DNA of 57,531 nucleotides, from contig JANWVV010000028.1 of the NCBI GenBank assembly GCA_025055795.1, forward strand, positions 1 through 57,531, given 5' to 3'. Shown here one piece after another: positions 27,654 to 38,489 of this stretch (position 1 is its first letter; each line of letters starts with the position of its first letter). The stretch comes from Gemmataceae bacterium. Lineage in GTDB: Bacteria; Planctomycetota; Planctomycetia; Gemmatales; Gemmataceae. The position numbers were made by a program, and so were the translations under genes. The notes under the pieces were generated by a model, which saw only the letters and a list, made by a program, of their open reading frames with translations, was not told where the DNA came from and made no database searches.

Positions 27654-28709
27654 ATGAGTGTTTTGGAGCATTGGCATCCGGTAGCACGCAGTCGCGATCT
27701 GGGTCAGCGCCCTCTGGAGGTGCAACTGGCCGGTGTCCCGATTGTATTGTTCCGCACCCGCGGGGGGCAGGTGGGAGCCCTATCGAACGTCTGCCCCCAT
27801 CGCCGCTACAAGCTGAGCGCCGGCGAAGTGGTGGGCGACCGCTTGCGCTGCCGCTACCACGGCTGGAGCTTTGCCCCCGATGGACAGGGCGAAAGCCCCG
27901 CCACGCCCAAACTGCACACCTGCACCACCAGCTACGACACGCGGGAAGTACACGGCTTGGTCTGGATCAAGGCCCGGCATAGTTCCGCTACCTTCCCCGT
28001 TATCGAGGCCGAGGGGTTCTTTTCCATCGGTACTTTCGTCCATGAGGCCCCCGCACCGCTGGAACTGACAGTGGACAATTTCAACGAAATCGAGCACAGC
28101 GGTACGGTGCATCGCACCTTCGGTTACGACCTGGAGCGGTTGCACGAGGTTCAGGTCGAGGTCCAGGCCAGCGACGAGGCGGTGGTGGTCCGCAACCGTG
28201 GCCCGAGCAAGCGGCTGTTCTGGCTGTATGCCCTGTGGCTGGGGCTGCGCCGGGGCGACCTGTTCCATGATCACTGGACGACCCGTTTTTCGCCGGTCCA
28301 TTCCGTTTTCGACCATTGGTGGACCGATGCCAGCGGCACCCGCGAGCGTATGGCCCGCTGGCGGGTCTACGTCTTTTACGTCCCCTGGAGTGAGCGGCAC
28401 ACCCGGGTCTTTTCGATCGCTTTTGCCCGTTCGCGTTATCCTGGTCCGCAGGGCGGCCTGCGCCTGATCCGCTGGCTGTTCCGCCGGGAACTGGACCGCG
28501 AGATCCGTGCCGATGTCGCTATCCTGCACGACCTGGCCAGCTACGAGACGGGCCTGGCCGGCCTGAAGCTCGGACGCTTCGATAAGGTCCTGGGCCTGAC
28601 CCGCGAGCGGATCCAGCGGCTGTATCGCCGCTCGGCCGGTGCCGCGGTCCCAGCAGACCTGGCCACCGATGCCTGTTCCATCACACAATTCCCGATTGGG
28701 CCGTCGTGA
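27654..28709 (+). CDS. Rieske-type aromatic-ring oxygenase-like protein
   Basis: 351 residues. The N-terminal Rieske domain has Cys47-x-His49 (NVCPHR) and Cys66-x2-His69 (CRYHGW), the 2Fe-2S ligands, with the normal spacing. The catalytic domain has E145-x2-H148-x4-H153 (NEIEHSGTVH), the mononuclear iron site with Glu at the bridging position that is usually Asp. The length and the WKxxx-less start fit the PaO/vanillate-type monooxygenases rather than large dioxygenase alpha subunits. Substrate unknown; no ferredoxin or reductase gene is near. It is divergent from ribE, 131 bases apart, with a weak ribosome site. Confidence 0.8.
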   Translation: MSVLEHWHPVARSRDLGQRPLEVQLAGVPIVLFRTRGGQVGALSNVCPHRRYKLSAGEVVGDRLRCRYHGWSFAPDGQGESPATPKLHTCTTSYDTREVHGLVWIKARHSSATFPVIEAEGFFSIGTFVHEAPAPLELTVDNFNEIEHSGTVHRTFGYDLERLHEVQVEVQASDEAVVVRNRGPSKRLFWLYALWLGLRRGDLFHDHWTTRFSPVHSVFDHWWTDASGTRERMARWRVYVFYVPWSERHTRVFSIAFARSRYPGPQGGLRLIRWLFRRELDREIRADVAILHDLASYETGLAGLKLGRFDKVLGLTRERIQRLYRRSAGAAVPADLATDACSITQFPIGPS

Positions 28710-28829
28710 CAACCACTTCCAAGGCCCGTTTGTGGGCAGGGAGTAGTTTTTCCCGATCGGTTGTGCCCCTCAGTTGCGTGGTGACGTCCAGGGACTGTAC
28801 AGGGCGGCCCCACCAGGGCAACCGGAAGC

Positions 28830-30320
<1,491 letters not shown>

Positions 30321-31949
30321 TTAGCCGAACAGATTGCCGCTTTGGGTGGTAACTGAACGGGGACGTGCTTGCTGGCTGAGACGGGCCACGTAATCGTAGT
30401 ACCCCTGCAGAGGGAATTTGCGAGCTGTATTTTCCGAGGACATATAGCGGACGGTGCCAAAGACGGGCCGTTCCGGTCCCCAGGGACGGTCGAACAGGCC
30501 GAAACACCACAAAATGCCGGTATACGAGTTGGGGTCGCGGCCATCGAGAGCGTATTTGTTGTTCAGATGCTCCAGGGTCAAATACGCCTGCAGGGGAGTA
30601 GCGGACCATTCCAGCACCTTTTTGCCCCACAGCATGCGCAGGTAGTTATGGATGCGGCCGGCGTGGCGTAACTCCTGCTGGGCGGCGTTCCATAGTGGAT
30701 CGTGGGTATCGGCGGCTTCCCACTGCTCCAGGCTATAGCAGTAGGCCCGCCGGTCCGCAGCGTGCCGCTGCAGGGTCTCGTAGGCCCAGCGGGGCAGCAC
30801 CAGGGCCAGTGGGTCATCGCGCTGGACCGAGAAATCCCAACGGGCAAAGTGGAAATGGGGCGGTTGGGTGCCGGTGTGCCAACTGACCGTGCCGCCGGGA
30901 ACGCCCAGACCCTCCAAGACCTGCTGGCGGAAAAAGTAATGCCAGACGTAGCCAACGTCCCGCCAGATCAACAACTCGTCCAGAAATGCGTTGACGTTGG
31001 CATCCCGGCTGAAAAAACCCTCGCGTCGTCCGCAGGCGGATGGATCCAGTTGGCCCACGGTCCAGTCCGGTCCCAGGACGGCTTCGACCACTTCCTGCAC
31101 GCCCAGATGCCCCCAGCGTAAATACGGGCTCAGGCCGCTGGCCGCTCCGTGTTGGGGATCGTCCGGGTGGTTGCGTTGCTCGGCGTACCGCGGCAATCCC
31201 TGCGTCAGGAAGTGCCGTAACCGCTTATGAGCGGCGACTGTTCCGCCAGGAGTGCCGGGAACGGGAGCCACGGTGCGGTCGACACCGATGCGGTCCAGAG
31301 CCTGCTCCAGGTCCTGGTCCACGTCCCACAGGGGAAAGGGAGGTTCCACGGCTCGGCGGACGACGGCGGGCAGATGGGGCTGCACCGAGGCACGCTGCTG
31401 CCAGGCCTGCGGGAAAAGCCGATGCCAGCGATGACGCAACTGCCCTGCACTGACGGGGGTCGGACCGAGTTGCCGCAGCGGTATCAAGCTATTGCCATCC
31501 ACGGCCAACAGGGGGACGGTCAGGGTGCCGGCCAGCGCTTGCAGATGAGCAGGCACAATGTAGGCCGGGTAATCGTCCGTGACGATCAGGCAGGCCGTAG
31601 CCGCCAGTTGCCGCAGCAGACCATGCCCGTTGTACTGCGGCGTTTCGACAAACGGCCAGTACGTCAGACCCAGTTGGCGGGCGGCCGCGGCGTTATCCCG
31701 CATTCCCTGCAAGGCAAAGGCGTGATGGCGGGCGTTGGCCCAGGGATAATTCCGTTTCAGCCCTTCGTAAACAACCAGCGGTTTGCCAAGCTGCGCGGCC
31801 CAGCCAGCGGCTACCTCCAGCGCGTAGTTGCTTTGCAGACGCCGACTGGTTTGCATCCAGTACAACACAAAACGGCCTCGGCTGTCGGGTGTGCGACCAC
31901 CAAGCCAGCGGATGCGTTCCTGCCATCGTTGCCACGGAGGGGAGGCCAT
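30321..31949 (-). CDS. phr: class II CPD photolyase
   Basis: 542 residues, ATG with AGGGAG upstream. It repairs cyclobutane pyrimidine dimers using light and FADH. The N-terminus has the class II signature VLYWMQTSRRLQSNYALE. The C-terminus has LWGKKVLEWSATPLQAY, NNKYALDGRDPNSYTGI and DRPWGPERPVFGTVRYMS, the FAD and tryptophan regions of class II enzymes. It is longer than most class II members (about 450-480) because of an insert near residues 150-260. It lies upstream of ahcY on the same strand, 108 bases away. Confidence 0.95.
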   Translation of the reverse strand: MASPPWQRWQERIRWLGGRTPDSRGRFVLYWMQTSRRLQSNYALEVAAGWAAQLGKPLVVYEGLKRNYPWANARHHAFALQGMRDNAAAARQLGLTYWPFVETPQYNGHGLLRQLAATACLIVTDDYPAYIVPAHLQALAGTLTVPLLAVDGNSLIPLRQLGPTPVSAGQLRHRWHRLFPQAWQQRASVQPHLPAVVRRAVEPPFPLWDVDQDLEQALDRIGVDRTVAPVPGTPGGTVAAHKRLRHFLTQGLPRYAEQRNHPDDPQHGAASGLSPYLRWGHLGVQEVVEAVLGPDWTVGQLDPSACGRREGFFSRDANVNAFLDELLIWRDVGYVWHYFFRQQVLEGLGVPGGTVSWHTGTQPPHFHFARWDFSVQRDDPLALVLPRWAYETLQRHAADRRAYCYSLEQWEAADTHDPLWNAAQQELRHAGRIHNYLRMLWGKKVLEWSATPLQAYLTLEHLNNKYALDGRDPNSYTGILWCFGLFDRPWGPERPVFGTVRYMSSENTARKFPLQGYYDYVARLSQQARPRSVTTQSGNLFG

Positions 31950-32138
31950 ACCGTAACTCCCTTGTCAGATACCGGACACACTCTTCGCCCTAGGACCACG
32001 GGGGCGGTTTGGCCCGACACGGTTTTTTCCAGTCTGCTGCAGGGTGGGTCCACCGGGCAGATGCCCCGGCCAGCGGCCAACCTGCGCTTGCCCTTTCTTC
32101 CGGACCCACTGGCTCACTACAAAAGATTCATAGCTGTC

Positions 32139-33074
32139 ATGAGCGGTGCCGTTCTCGAAGTCCAGCACGTCCGTAAAACCTATGGCGCCACCGTCGCCCT
32201 GGATGACGTCTCGCTGACGGTGGCCGAGGGGGAATTGTTCGGCCTGCTGGGGCCCAATGGCGCGGGCAAAACCACCCTCATTTCGATCATCTGCGGCCTG
32301 CTCGACGCCGATGCGGGCGAGGTCCGGCTGTTCGGTCAGCCGCTTCAGCGTCGCCGCCGTGACCTGCGTCAGCTGATCGGCCTGGCGCCCCAGGAACTGG
32401 CCTTGTACCCCAACCTGACAGCGCGGGAAAATTTACTTTTTTTCGGCAGGCTCTACGGCTTGGGTACCCCGGAACTGCACGCGCGTGTCAGCGAGTTGCT
32501 GCAAGCCGTCGGGCTGCTGGAACGGGCCGACGAACGCGTGGCCACCTTCTCCGGCGGCATGAAGCGTCGATTGCATCTGGCGGCTGCCGTCGTCCATCGA
32601 CCGCGCCTGCTGGTGCTCGACGAGCCCACCGTCGGTGTGGATCCGCAAAGTCGCAATCACCTGTTTGAACTGATCCGTACCTTCAACCGCACCGGAATGA
32701 CCATCGTCTATACCAGTCATTATCTAGCAGAGGTCGAAAATCTCTGTTCGCGTCTGGCCATTCTTGACGATGGTCGCCTGCGCGCCTGCGACACCCTCCC
32801 CCGCCTGCTGGCCCTGCTGGACGGACAGCTACTGCTGACGGTGCGCGAGCTGAACCGCGATTTTCTCGAACGTTTGCCCTTGCTGCCGGGGGTCAAAAAT
32901 GCGGTACAAAAAGATGGCCGCTTGGAAATCACCACCGATGGCCTGGCCGAACTATTGCCCCGTGTTGTCCGTCTGGCAGCGGAAGTCGGCGTGCACATCC
33001 TTGCCATCGATGCGCAGCCCCCTTCGTTGGAGCGGGTCTTTTTGCATCTGACGGGCCGTGAGTTACGCGATTGA
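32139..33074 (+). CDS. ABC transporter ATP-binding protein
   Basis: 311 residues. The chosen ATG gives MSGAVLEVQHVRKTYG; the frame is open far upstream, but that overlaps the divergent photolyase. Walker A is GPNGAGKTT, the Q-loop is in LAPQELALY, the signature is FSGGMKRRL, Walker B is LLVLDEPTVGVD, and the switch His is in YTSHYLAEVE. The DrrA/CcmA-like C-terminal tail (about 220-311) is typical of ABC-2 exporters. No permease gene follows, which is unusual for this type; the next gene encodes a small membrane-anchored protein instead. Confidence 0.88.
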   Translation: MSGAVLEVQHVRKTYGATVALDDVSLTVAEGELFGLLGPNGAGKTTLISIICGLLDADAGEVRLFGQPLQRRRRDLRQLIGLAPQELALYPNLTARENLLFFGRLYGLGTPELHARVSELLQAVGLLERADERVATFSGGMKRRLHLAAAVVHRPRLLVLDEPTVGVDPQSRNHLFELIRTFNRTGMTIVYTSHYLAEVENLCSRLAILDDGRLRACDTLPRLLALLDGQLLLTVRELNRDFLERLPLLPGVKNAVQKDGRLEITTDGLAELLPRVVRLAAEVGVHILAIDAQPPSLERVFLHLTGRELRD

Positions 33075-33235
33075 TCGCCCTCCTCTCCTCAGGACTAAGA
33101 GAAAACGTGTTCGACGGCGTGCCAAGCGAACACTCGGACTGGACGTCGACGCCCCGATGTGGTATGGAACGTGCCTTCGGGCAAGACCCGCCGGTAGACT
33201 ACGCAGACGGGCCCCTCCTCGACCGGGGGTTTGAT

Positions 33236-33928
33236 ATGAACACACGCCGCCGCTGGATGCCACTTCTGCTCCCTGGGGGCATCCTGATCAGTGTCCTGGG
33301 GCTACTGCTGGGCCTGCTCAAGGCCGAACCGGCTTTCTATCGTCAGGCGCATCCCCCCGACAACTACGACACACGCGAGAAGGCATCGCATCTGTTGACA
33401 CGAATCCAGGACCTGAAATACGAAATCCGCACTCGTCCCAGTTGGGGGATCCGCCTGCGGGCCGACGAACTGAATTGCTTTTTCGCGGAAACAATGGGAC
33501 CGACCGGCAGCCTGGTCGGCTGGCTGCCCCCGGGCTTCCATTCGCCCCGCCTGGCCATTGAGGGCGACCGCCTTTACCTGGGCGTCCGTTATGGCCGGGG
33601 CTGGTGGAGCATAGTGGTCTCCCTGCAGTTACGTCTGTGGCTTGTTGCCAACGAAGTCAACGTCGTCGCCGTGGAAGTGAGCGACCTGCGTCTGGGACGC
33701 CTCGGCCTTGCCGCTCAATCCATTCTGGATGCTCTGGCCGAAGCCGCCCATGCCTGCCACGTCGACGTTCATTGGTACCGTCATGGGGGGCACCCCGTCG
33801 GCCTGTTCCGTTTCTTTCCGGACCAGCCCCAGCCCGTCTCGCAGATCCTCACGCTCGAAGTGCACGATGGTGCCCTCACTGTAGCGGGTCGGACCCGGGT
33901 CGAGGCGATGGCGGCTCCACCGCCGTAA
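33236..33928 (+). CDS. membrane-anchored protein of unknown function
   Basis: 230 residues from the ATG at 33236; the frame is open to 33071 but the extra part looks non-protein. Residues 9-30 are one hydrophobic segment (LLLPGGILISVLGLLLGLL). The rest is outside the membrane: an RADELNCFFAE motif, then alternating strands (GDRLYLGVRYGRG). The ELN-xFF pattern and the size recall YpmS/DUF2140-like lipid-linked proteins, but this is only a resemblance. It follows the ABC ATPase by 161 bases. Its 3' end overlaps the convergent gene at 33876 by 53 bases. Confidence 0.65.
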   Translation: MNTRRRWMPLLLPGGILISVLGLLLGLLKAEPAFYRQAHPPDNYDTREKASHLLTRIQDLKYEIRTRPSWGIRLRADELNCFFAETMGPTGSLVGWLPPGFHSPRLAIEGDRLYLGVRYGRGWWSIVVSLQLRLWLVANEVNVVAVEVSDLRLGRLGLAAQSILDALAEAAHACHVDVHWYRHGGHPVGLFRFFPDQPQPVSQILTLEVHDGALTVAGRTRVEAMAAPPP

Positions 33929-34325
33929 AACAGGCCCACAAGCGTCCACCGGGGTCCCCGGACTGCCGCCACAACTGGCAACACACCTGCCAACGACGTC
34001 CCTTCAGCATAATTTGCAGTTCCACCGGTCCCCGGTCAGTCTCCGACACCCCCGCCTGTTCTGTTACATCGGTGGCCACGGGAGCTGCCGGCAATGGTTC
34101 GTACACTCCGGCGTCCCATTGCCGCACCGTTCCCCGCCCTCCGCTGACCGGCCCCTCATAGTCCAGATAGGCCAGCCGGTGGTCCACGTTAGTCTCAGCA
34201 GGCACAGCACCGCCCAGCCGCGGCTCCTCCAGTAACCGCCACGCCCGCAAGACCGTGCCGGCCTCCACCAGCAAATCCCAATGCCGCACGGGCCAATCGT
34301 GCTCCAAAATAACGTAACGCTGCAT
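33876..34325 (-). CDS. stand-alone LigD phosphoesterase-like domain protein
   Basis: 149 residues from the ATG at 34325, with GGGGAAGGG upstream. It resembles the 3'-phosphoesterase (PE) domain of DNA ligase D, which trims DNA ends in bacterial end joining. His9, His15 and Asp17 (LEHDWPVRHWDLLVE) match HxxxHYDFRLE, and His49 with LAYLDYEGPVSGGRGTV matches the second half, including the xGxGTVxxWDxG strand. The arginine of HYDFRLE is Leu19 here, so activity may be altered. Similar short proteins are widespread in planctomycetes. No ku or ligase gene is adjacent. It overlaps the convergent 33236-33928 gene at the 3' end. Confidence 0.75.
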   Translation of the reverse strand: MQRYVILEHDWPVRHWDLLVEAGTVLRAWRLLEEPRLGGAVPAETNVDHRLAYLDYEGPVSGGRGTVRQWDAGVYEPLPAAPVATDVTEQAGVSETDRGPVELQIMLKGRRWQVCCQLWRQSGDPGGRLWACFTAVEPPSPRPGSDPLQ

Positions 34326-35097
34326 TACCCTTCCCCCACCTATCGCCAAACCATTTTTCCCGCTCTCCCTTCTATTGCGGATCCCTCGCCCTACAACCGA
34401 TTGCCACCATCCACCAACCAACCTTCGGCAAACCGCATGTTCACATCCCTCCCTATCCGCCAGACATTACCCTATCTGATTATAAGACCACTTAAGTGTA
34501 ATTGCGAACAAAATTTTTAAAAAAGTCAAGTCAGCCATTCTGCCCCCTCATTCAACGGTGCTGTCAGGATTGAAAACCTCTTTGAACGCCGGCATGTTCC
34601 TTGACTAACAGCAATAGCCACTGCTCGCGATAACAGTCATACTTGCAGCAATTTTCGCTGGATTTGCTAACTCGTCGTGATAAACGAGTCCATCAGTTGA
34701 TTTCTGTTCACACGAACACTATACTGTATTAGTGTTAAATACTTTGTGAAAAGTCAAGAGGCACGGGAACACAGTAGCTGATCGGGGAATAGCCGATTCT
34801 GGTGAGTTGTGGTTCGCGGTCAGTCTTTACGTCAGTCGGTGTCAGGAGTACACGCCAGATCTGCATAGAGTGGCTAGCGGGAAAGCAGCTGTTTATAATA
34901 CGGTGCGCGACAGAGGGAAGAGAACGGGGCCGCTGCCCAGTAGATAGCGACCGTGGTCTGCCCGATCCATCACAACATTCAGGCGCCGACCTGATTAGAT
35001 GGAGGGGGGTGAAAATCCCACCCCAAGGACGACGCGGGGATGCAATGCCCCGGGGCCATTGCAGTGGTACCCGGCGGAATCAGAGGAGAGTGCCACT
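34326..35097. other. long gap before smpB
   Basis: The part at 34480-34760 is AT-rich. A hairpin ACTCGT/ACGAGT lies at 34670-34689. A TATAAT at 34894-34899 with a poor -35 (TGGCTA, 17-base spacing) may be the smpB promoter. No tmRNA-like sequence is seen. Confidence 0.4.
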
Positions 35098-35598
35098 ATG
35101 GCCAAGGACGACAAAGACAAAAAAGGCCGAGGCGAAAAAGATATTGAGATTATCTGCCGCAATCGCCGGGCCGCCCATGACTTTGACCTACTTGATCGGC
35201 TGGAATGCGGCCTGGTGCTGCAGGGGACCGAAGTAAAAAGCTTGCGAGCGGGGCATGCCCAACTCGACGATGCTTTTGCCCGGATCGAAAACGGCGAAGT
35301 CTGGCTTTATGGTATGGAAATACCTGAATATGAATATGGAAACGTCCTGAACCACAAGCCGAAGCGTCCCCGCAAGCTGTTGTTACATCGGCGAGAAATT
35401 GCTCGTTTTGCCGGTCGGGCCCAGCAGGAAGGGCTGACGCTGATTCCGTTGCGGCTGTACTTCAAAAATGGTCGGGCCAAGGTGGAGTTGGCTTTAGCCC
35501 GGGGCAAAAAGAAATATGATAAGCGTCAAACCCTCCGCGAGCGTGACGCCCAACGCCAGATCGAACGAGCCCTGTCTGCACGCCAGCGTCGGCGATAA
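35098..35598 (+). CDS. smpB: SsrA-binding protein
   Basis: 166 residues, ATG with GAGGAGAG upstream. SmpB binds tmRNA and brings it to stalled ribosomes for trans-translation. Conserved parts: the beta-barrel start with NRRAAHDF, GLVLQGTEVKSLR, ENGEVWLYGM and the basic tail KKYDKRQTLRERD. The acidic-basic leader of about 15 residues is normal. The tmRNA gene itself is not in this window. Confidence 0.96.
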   Translation: MAKDDKDKKGRGEKDIEIICRNRRAAHDFDLLDRLECGLVLQGTEVKSLRAGHAQLDDAFARIENGEVWLYGMEIPEYEYGNVLNHKPKRPRKLLLHRREIARFAGRAQQEGLTLIPLRLYFKNGRAKVELALARGKKKYDKRQTLRERDAQRQIERALSARQRRR

Positions 35599-35616
35599 AC
35601 CGCCCTTGTCCCTTCA

Positions 35617-35654
35617 TTTATTGACAATGTAGTATTGAAATTGTGTTCAATAAA
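35617..35654. terminator. inverted repeat between convergent smpB and the TPR gene
   Basis: TTTATTGA-CAAT at 35617-35628 pairs with ATTG at 35640-35643 and TCAATAAA at 35647-35654. It sits 18 bases after the smpB stop and is AT-rich. It could end transcripts from both sides; the strength is uncertain. Confidence 0.4.
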
Positions 35655-35718
35655 TGGTCATTTGTCAAATTACCACGGCAACTACCGATCTACAATCTGA
35701 CTGTGCCCCGTTGATTGG

Positions 35719-36969
35719 TTACTTGTCAGCCCCTCCATCGGCTAGTTCTTTAAGAAATGGCGGACGGGGAGAGTGTAAGAGGCAGATGGGGGTACTTTGG
35801 AGCAGTCGCCGCTGCAGTTCTAGCCGCTGCTGGCTCAGTTGGTTGGGCGCTGCGGTTGCAGCGTCGTGCAGATGCTGCCAGGCTCGCCCGGGCTGACCGG
35901 CATCGATGTAATGACGGGCCAACAAGTAGTGGAAATAGCTACGCTCCTCGGGCAATAGCTCGAGGCCACGCTGTAAAACGCCTACACAATCCTGCGGCCG
36001 ACGATCCTCACGGGCATTGTGGACCAGCCCTTCGATAGCCTGGCGGGCAAACAGTCGGTAGTCCGGGTGATCATCCAAGTGCCGGGCCAGAAAATCCAGC
36101 GCACGTTGGTAAGCCTGGTCACTGGCGAGCCACCGTCGTCGTTCCCGTTCCACCACTGCTAGCAATAAAGTTGCTAGCACGCTCCCCTGACTGAGAGGCT
36201 GCAGCAGTTGAGCGGCCTCGTCCAATCGGTGAAGCTGGATCAGTATTTCGGCTCGTTGAAACCGTTGTTCGGGTGTAGCGGCAACCGCTAGCGGCCGGCG
36301 GACTAACCACTCCAACTGAGTCAACTGCTGCTCTAGCACCTCCTGCCATTCATGCAGAGGCTTTCCCTGAAGGGTAACCCAACTGCCCCCCAACTCCTGC
36401 AAACCTTGCACAGTGGCAGCCGCTGCTGCCAGTCGATGAGAGGCCAGCTGTGTCTCGGCCTGCTGCAAGCGGACTTGCATCATAGCCTTACTATACAAAT
36501 AAGGTGGTCCAAACAGTGTTACTAAACCGAGGGTCACCATGAGCGAACGCACAACATAATTTTGTTCAAATAATTGATCAGCTTGTCCTGTAAAGGCACA
36601 GCAGCAAAATGGTAGTACCATTAGCAATGAAATAACTGCACGTATTAATAGAGATGATGACAAATAATCAAAGCAGAATTTTTGCTGATTGAGTACAGAC
36701 GACACGATAAAGGTTATCACCAGACCTATAGCGAGCCATAACGACGGCGATACCTGTCGGATCACCCCCCATCGCTGGCATAAACGAGCGATCATCAGAC
36801 TCAGTGGTAACGCTGCTATGAGATGCACCAGGAGTACTCGGGGCCAGCCGAAAGGGGAAATTGTCATGCCAAACCGACTGCGTTCCTCATTCAACACACC
36901 GGCTACCAGCAGGTAGTTTCCAACCACTGCTGCCCCACAACCAAGTATGACGTATTTATTAATTCTCAT
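35719..36969 (-). CDS. membrane protein with a TPR-like domain
   Basis: 416 residues. Residues 1-155 contain about five membrane segments (start ILGCGAAVVGNYLLVAG, later VTLGLVTLFGPPYLY). From about residue 160 to 400 it is helical with TPR-like pairs: AETQLASHRLAAAAATVQ, FQRAEILIQLHRLDEAAQLL, RHYIDAGQPGRAWQHL. The start ATG overlaps the stop of the upstream gene by one base (TAATG), so translation is coupled. It is the last gene of a three-gene operon (38332 to 35719). Function unknown; a membrane scaffold is likely. Confidence 0.8.
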   Translation of the reverse strand: MRINKYVILGCGAAVVGNYLLVAGVLNEERSRFGMTISPFGWPRVLLVHLIAALPLSLMIARLCQRWGVIRQVSPSLWLAIGLVITFIVSSVLNQQKFCFDYLSSSLLIRAVISLLMVLPFCCCAFTGQADQLFEQNYVVRSLMVTLGLVTLFGPPYLYSKAMMQVRLQQAETQLASHRLAAAAATVQGLQELGGSWVTLQGKPLHEWQEVLEQQLTQLEWLVRRPLAVAATPEQRFQRAEILIQLHRLDEAAQLLQPLSQGSVLATLLLAVVERERRRWLASDQAYQRALDFLARHLDDHPDYRLFARQAIEGLVHNAREDRRPQDCVGVLQRGLELLPEERSYFHYLLARHYIDAGQPGRAWQHLHDAATAAPNQLSQQRLELQRRLLQSTPICLLHSPRPPFLKELADGGADK

Positions 36970-37958
36970 TAATTATTTGCAACCCCTAGTGCTTGAACCG
37001 TTTGTGGTTTTCGCAACTTCCAGATCATGCCATCATAAGCATAATGAAGATACGCGATCCACAGATTTAAGCCCTGCCAGTAAGCGAAGTAGGTCAGATC
37101 GATCTGACTAAGCCAGAATCCGATGCCACCAAGAAAGATAATGAATGCATACAGGACAAGGTGCCAATACCGGGCTATCGTCGATAGCAGGACTTCATTA
37201 GGCCCTTTGGGCCTTCTTTTGATGTATATTGATACAATGGCCAAGTATTCTAAAGCATGTGAAATGGAGGCAGCTGAGGCAAGTACCACCACACATGCTG
37301 CCAGTTGAAGATTGAGACTGATAATCAGGGCAATGTAAATGAGGCAGAAGCTACTCAGGTAGAGGTTTTTACCCAGACATTCGCCGCGAGGTTTCAAACT
37401 ACTCAATAGCAGAAGGACAGCCAGCAGCAGAGCTAGTGCGTCCAAGGTACTGAGCACAGACATGTAAGAAGGTTCAACTTCCAGCCAACCAGTTAGCCAT
37501 CCAGCCGCACGCAGAGCTCCATAAGTTACAAACAGACGTACACCCCATCGTTCCAACCAATAGTAACCATGGCCTGTACGCAGACTGTACATGCGAAGGA
37601 TGCCTGAATGCTGACTGGCAAAGTGCCAGGAATTCCAGACATAGTCGATCATAAGTAGACATATGAATTCACCGATGAATACGAATGTTATTACAATAGG
37701 TAGACTGAGCAAAACAGCGACGAGTATAAATAACCAGGATTTGTGGCCGCGTCGCTGCGGGTCCACCAGCACCAGCAAAGGGGTGATCCAGCGATGGGGT
37801 AGCGTTAGAAAGTAGATTTGCCAGAAGTCGAGGGCTGTGTCCGTGGCGGTGGCTAGACCAGGCAGAAAGAGTAAGGGCCAGCACCAGTTGGCGATAAAAA
37901 TGGTGTCGAACAAAGGTGAGACCAACCACGGTGACCGTGGCGGAGATATATGATTCAT
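36969..37958 (-). CDS. multi-pass membrane protein of unknown function
   Basis: 329 residues with about eight membrane segments. The ATG at 37958 overlaps the TGA of the upstream lipoprotein gene (ATGA), which decides the start. Conserved-looking polar residues sit near membrane ends: LPHRWITPLLVLVDP, WNSWHFASQHSGI, ISHALEYLAI and YLHYAYDGMIWKL. The repeated His in short motifs (HRW, HFASQH, HxYDG) resembles proteins of membrane desaturase-like or beta-carotene-15,15'-dioxygenase-like folds, but I do not assign it. It is the middle gene of the coupled operon. Confidence 0.75.
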   Translation of the reverse strand: MNHISPPRSPWLVSPLFDTIFIANWCWPLLFLPGLATATDTALDFWQIYFLTLPHRWITPLLVLVDPQRRGHKSWLFILVAVLLSLPIVITFVFIGEFICLLMIDYVWNSWHFASQHSGILRMYSLRTGHGYYWLERWGVRLFVTYGALRAAGWLTGWLEVEPSYMSVLSTLDALALLLAVLLLLSSLKPRGECLGKNLYLSSFCLIYIALIISLNLQLAACVVVLASAASISHALEYLAIVSIYIKRRPKGPNEVLLSTIARYWHLVLYAFIIFLGGIGFWLSQIDLTYFAYWQGLNLWIAYLHYAYDGMIWKLRKPQTVQALGVANN

Positions 37959-38332
37959 GGCAAGGGGGCCTGCTGGATCTTCCAAGTCCCTTGACGTCGA
38001 ACGAACGTCCATTCTTTAGTGGTGTTGACCGTGTCGTTGTCGTTACGAATGGCCACGGTGACCCGCGCTTCGTCTCCTTGTATGGCGGGGTTCCCCTGTA
38101 TGTCGTACATATAGCGATCATACAGATTCAAATTCTGCGGTGGTGTGTCAAAAAGTTGTCTGAGTTCTCTATTACTAGCCTTTTTCTCGTTCAAGTCCTC
38201 GATCAACAATGCAATTTTCTTGCCATCCTCCGAACCATAGCCTGGGGCTTGGGGCGAGGAACTACAAGCTAGGGCTCCAAACAGCACAACCAAAATTGGT
38301 GTGGCAATTAACTGACGCATAGATGCATGCAT
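37955..38332 (-). CDS. lipoprotein of unknown function
   Basis: 125 residues. The signal peptide runs from MRQLIATPILVVLFGALAC, with a lipobox (ALAC) at about residue 23. Mature part: GYGSEDGKKIALLIEDLNEKK, then a region like a small NTF2-like or SnoaL-like fold with WTFVRRQGTWKI near the end; this may be only similarity. First gene of the operon; the TGA overlaps the next ATG. The start could also be the ATG at 38320. Confidence 0.75.
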   Translation of the reverse strand: MHASMRQLIATPILVVLFGALACSSSPQAPGYGSEDGKKIALLIEDLNEKKASNRELRQLFDTPPQNLNLYDRYMYDIQGNPAIQGDEARVTVAIRNDNDTVNTTKEWTFVRRQGTWKIQQAPLP

Positions 38333-38489
38333 GGTTTACTACCTTATATGAGTTTGCACTGATTAAACGAAAATACGTGGATGGGTTACAGCAGGGCGTG
38401 AGTATACATGTACAGGCGGGCTGCTGTCTGGTTCGACAGACACTGCTGGCAGTGGAAATTCGGTTTGCCCACTTTCAGCAGGCCGGGAC

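Noticed and set aside
31227..32138. 300-codon upstream extension of the ABC ATPase frame
   Set aside because: It overlaps the divergent photolyase and is not protein-like; the ATPase starts at 32139.
34326..35097. tmRNA gene near smpB
   Set aside because: No tRNA-like ends and no tag reading frame were found.
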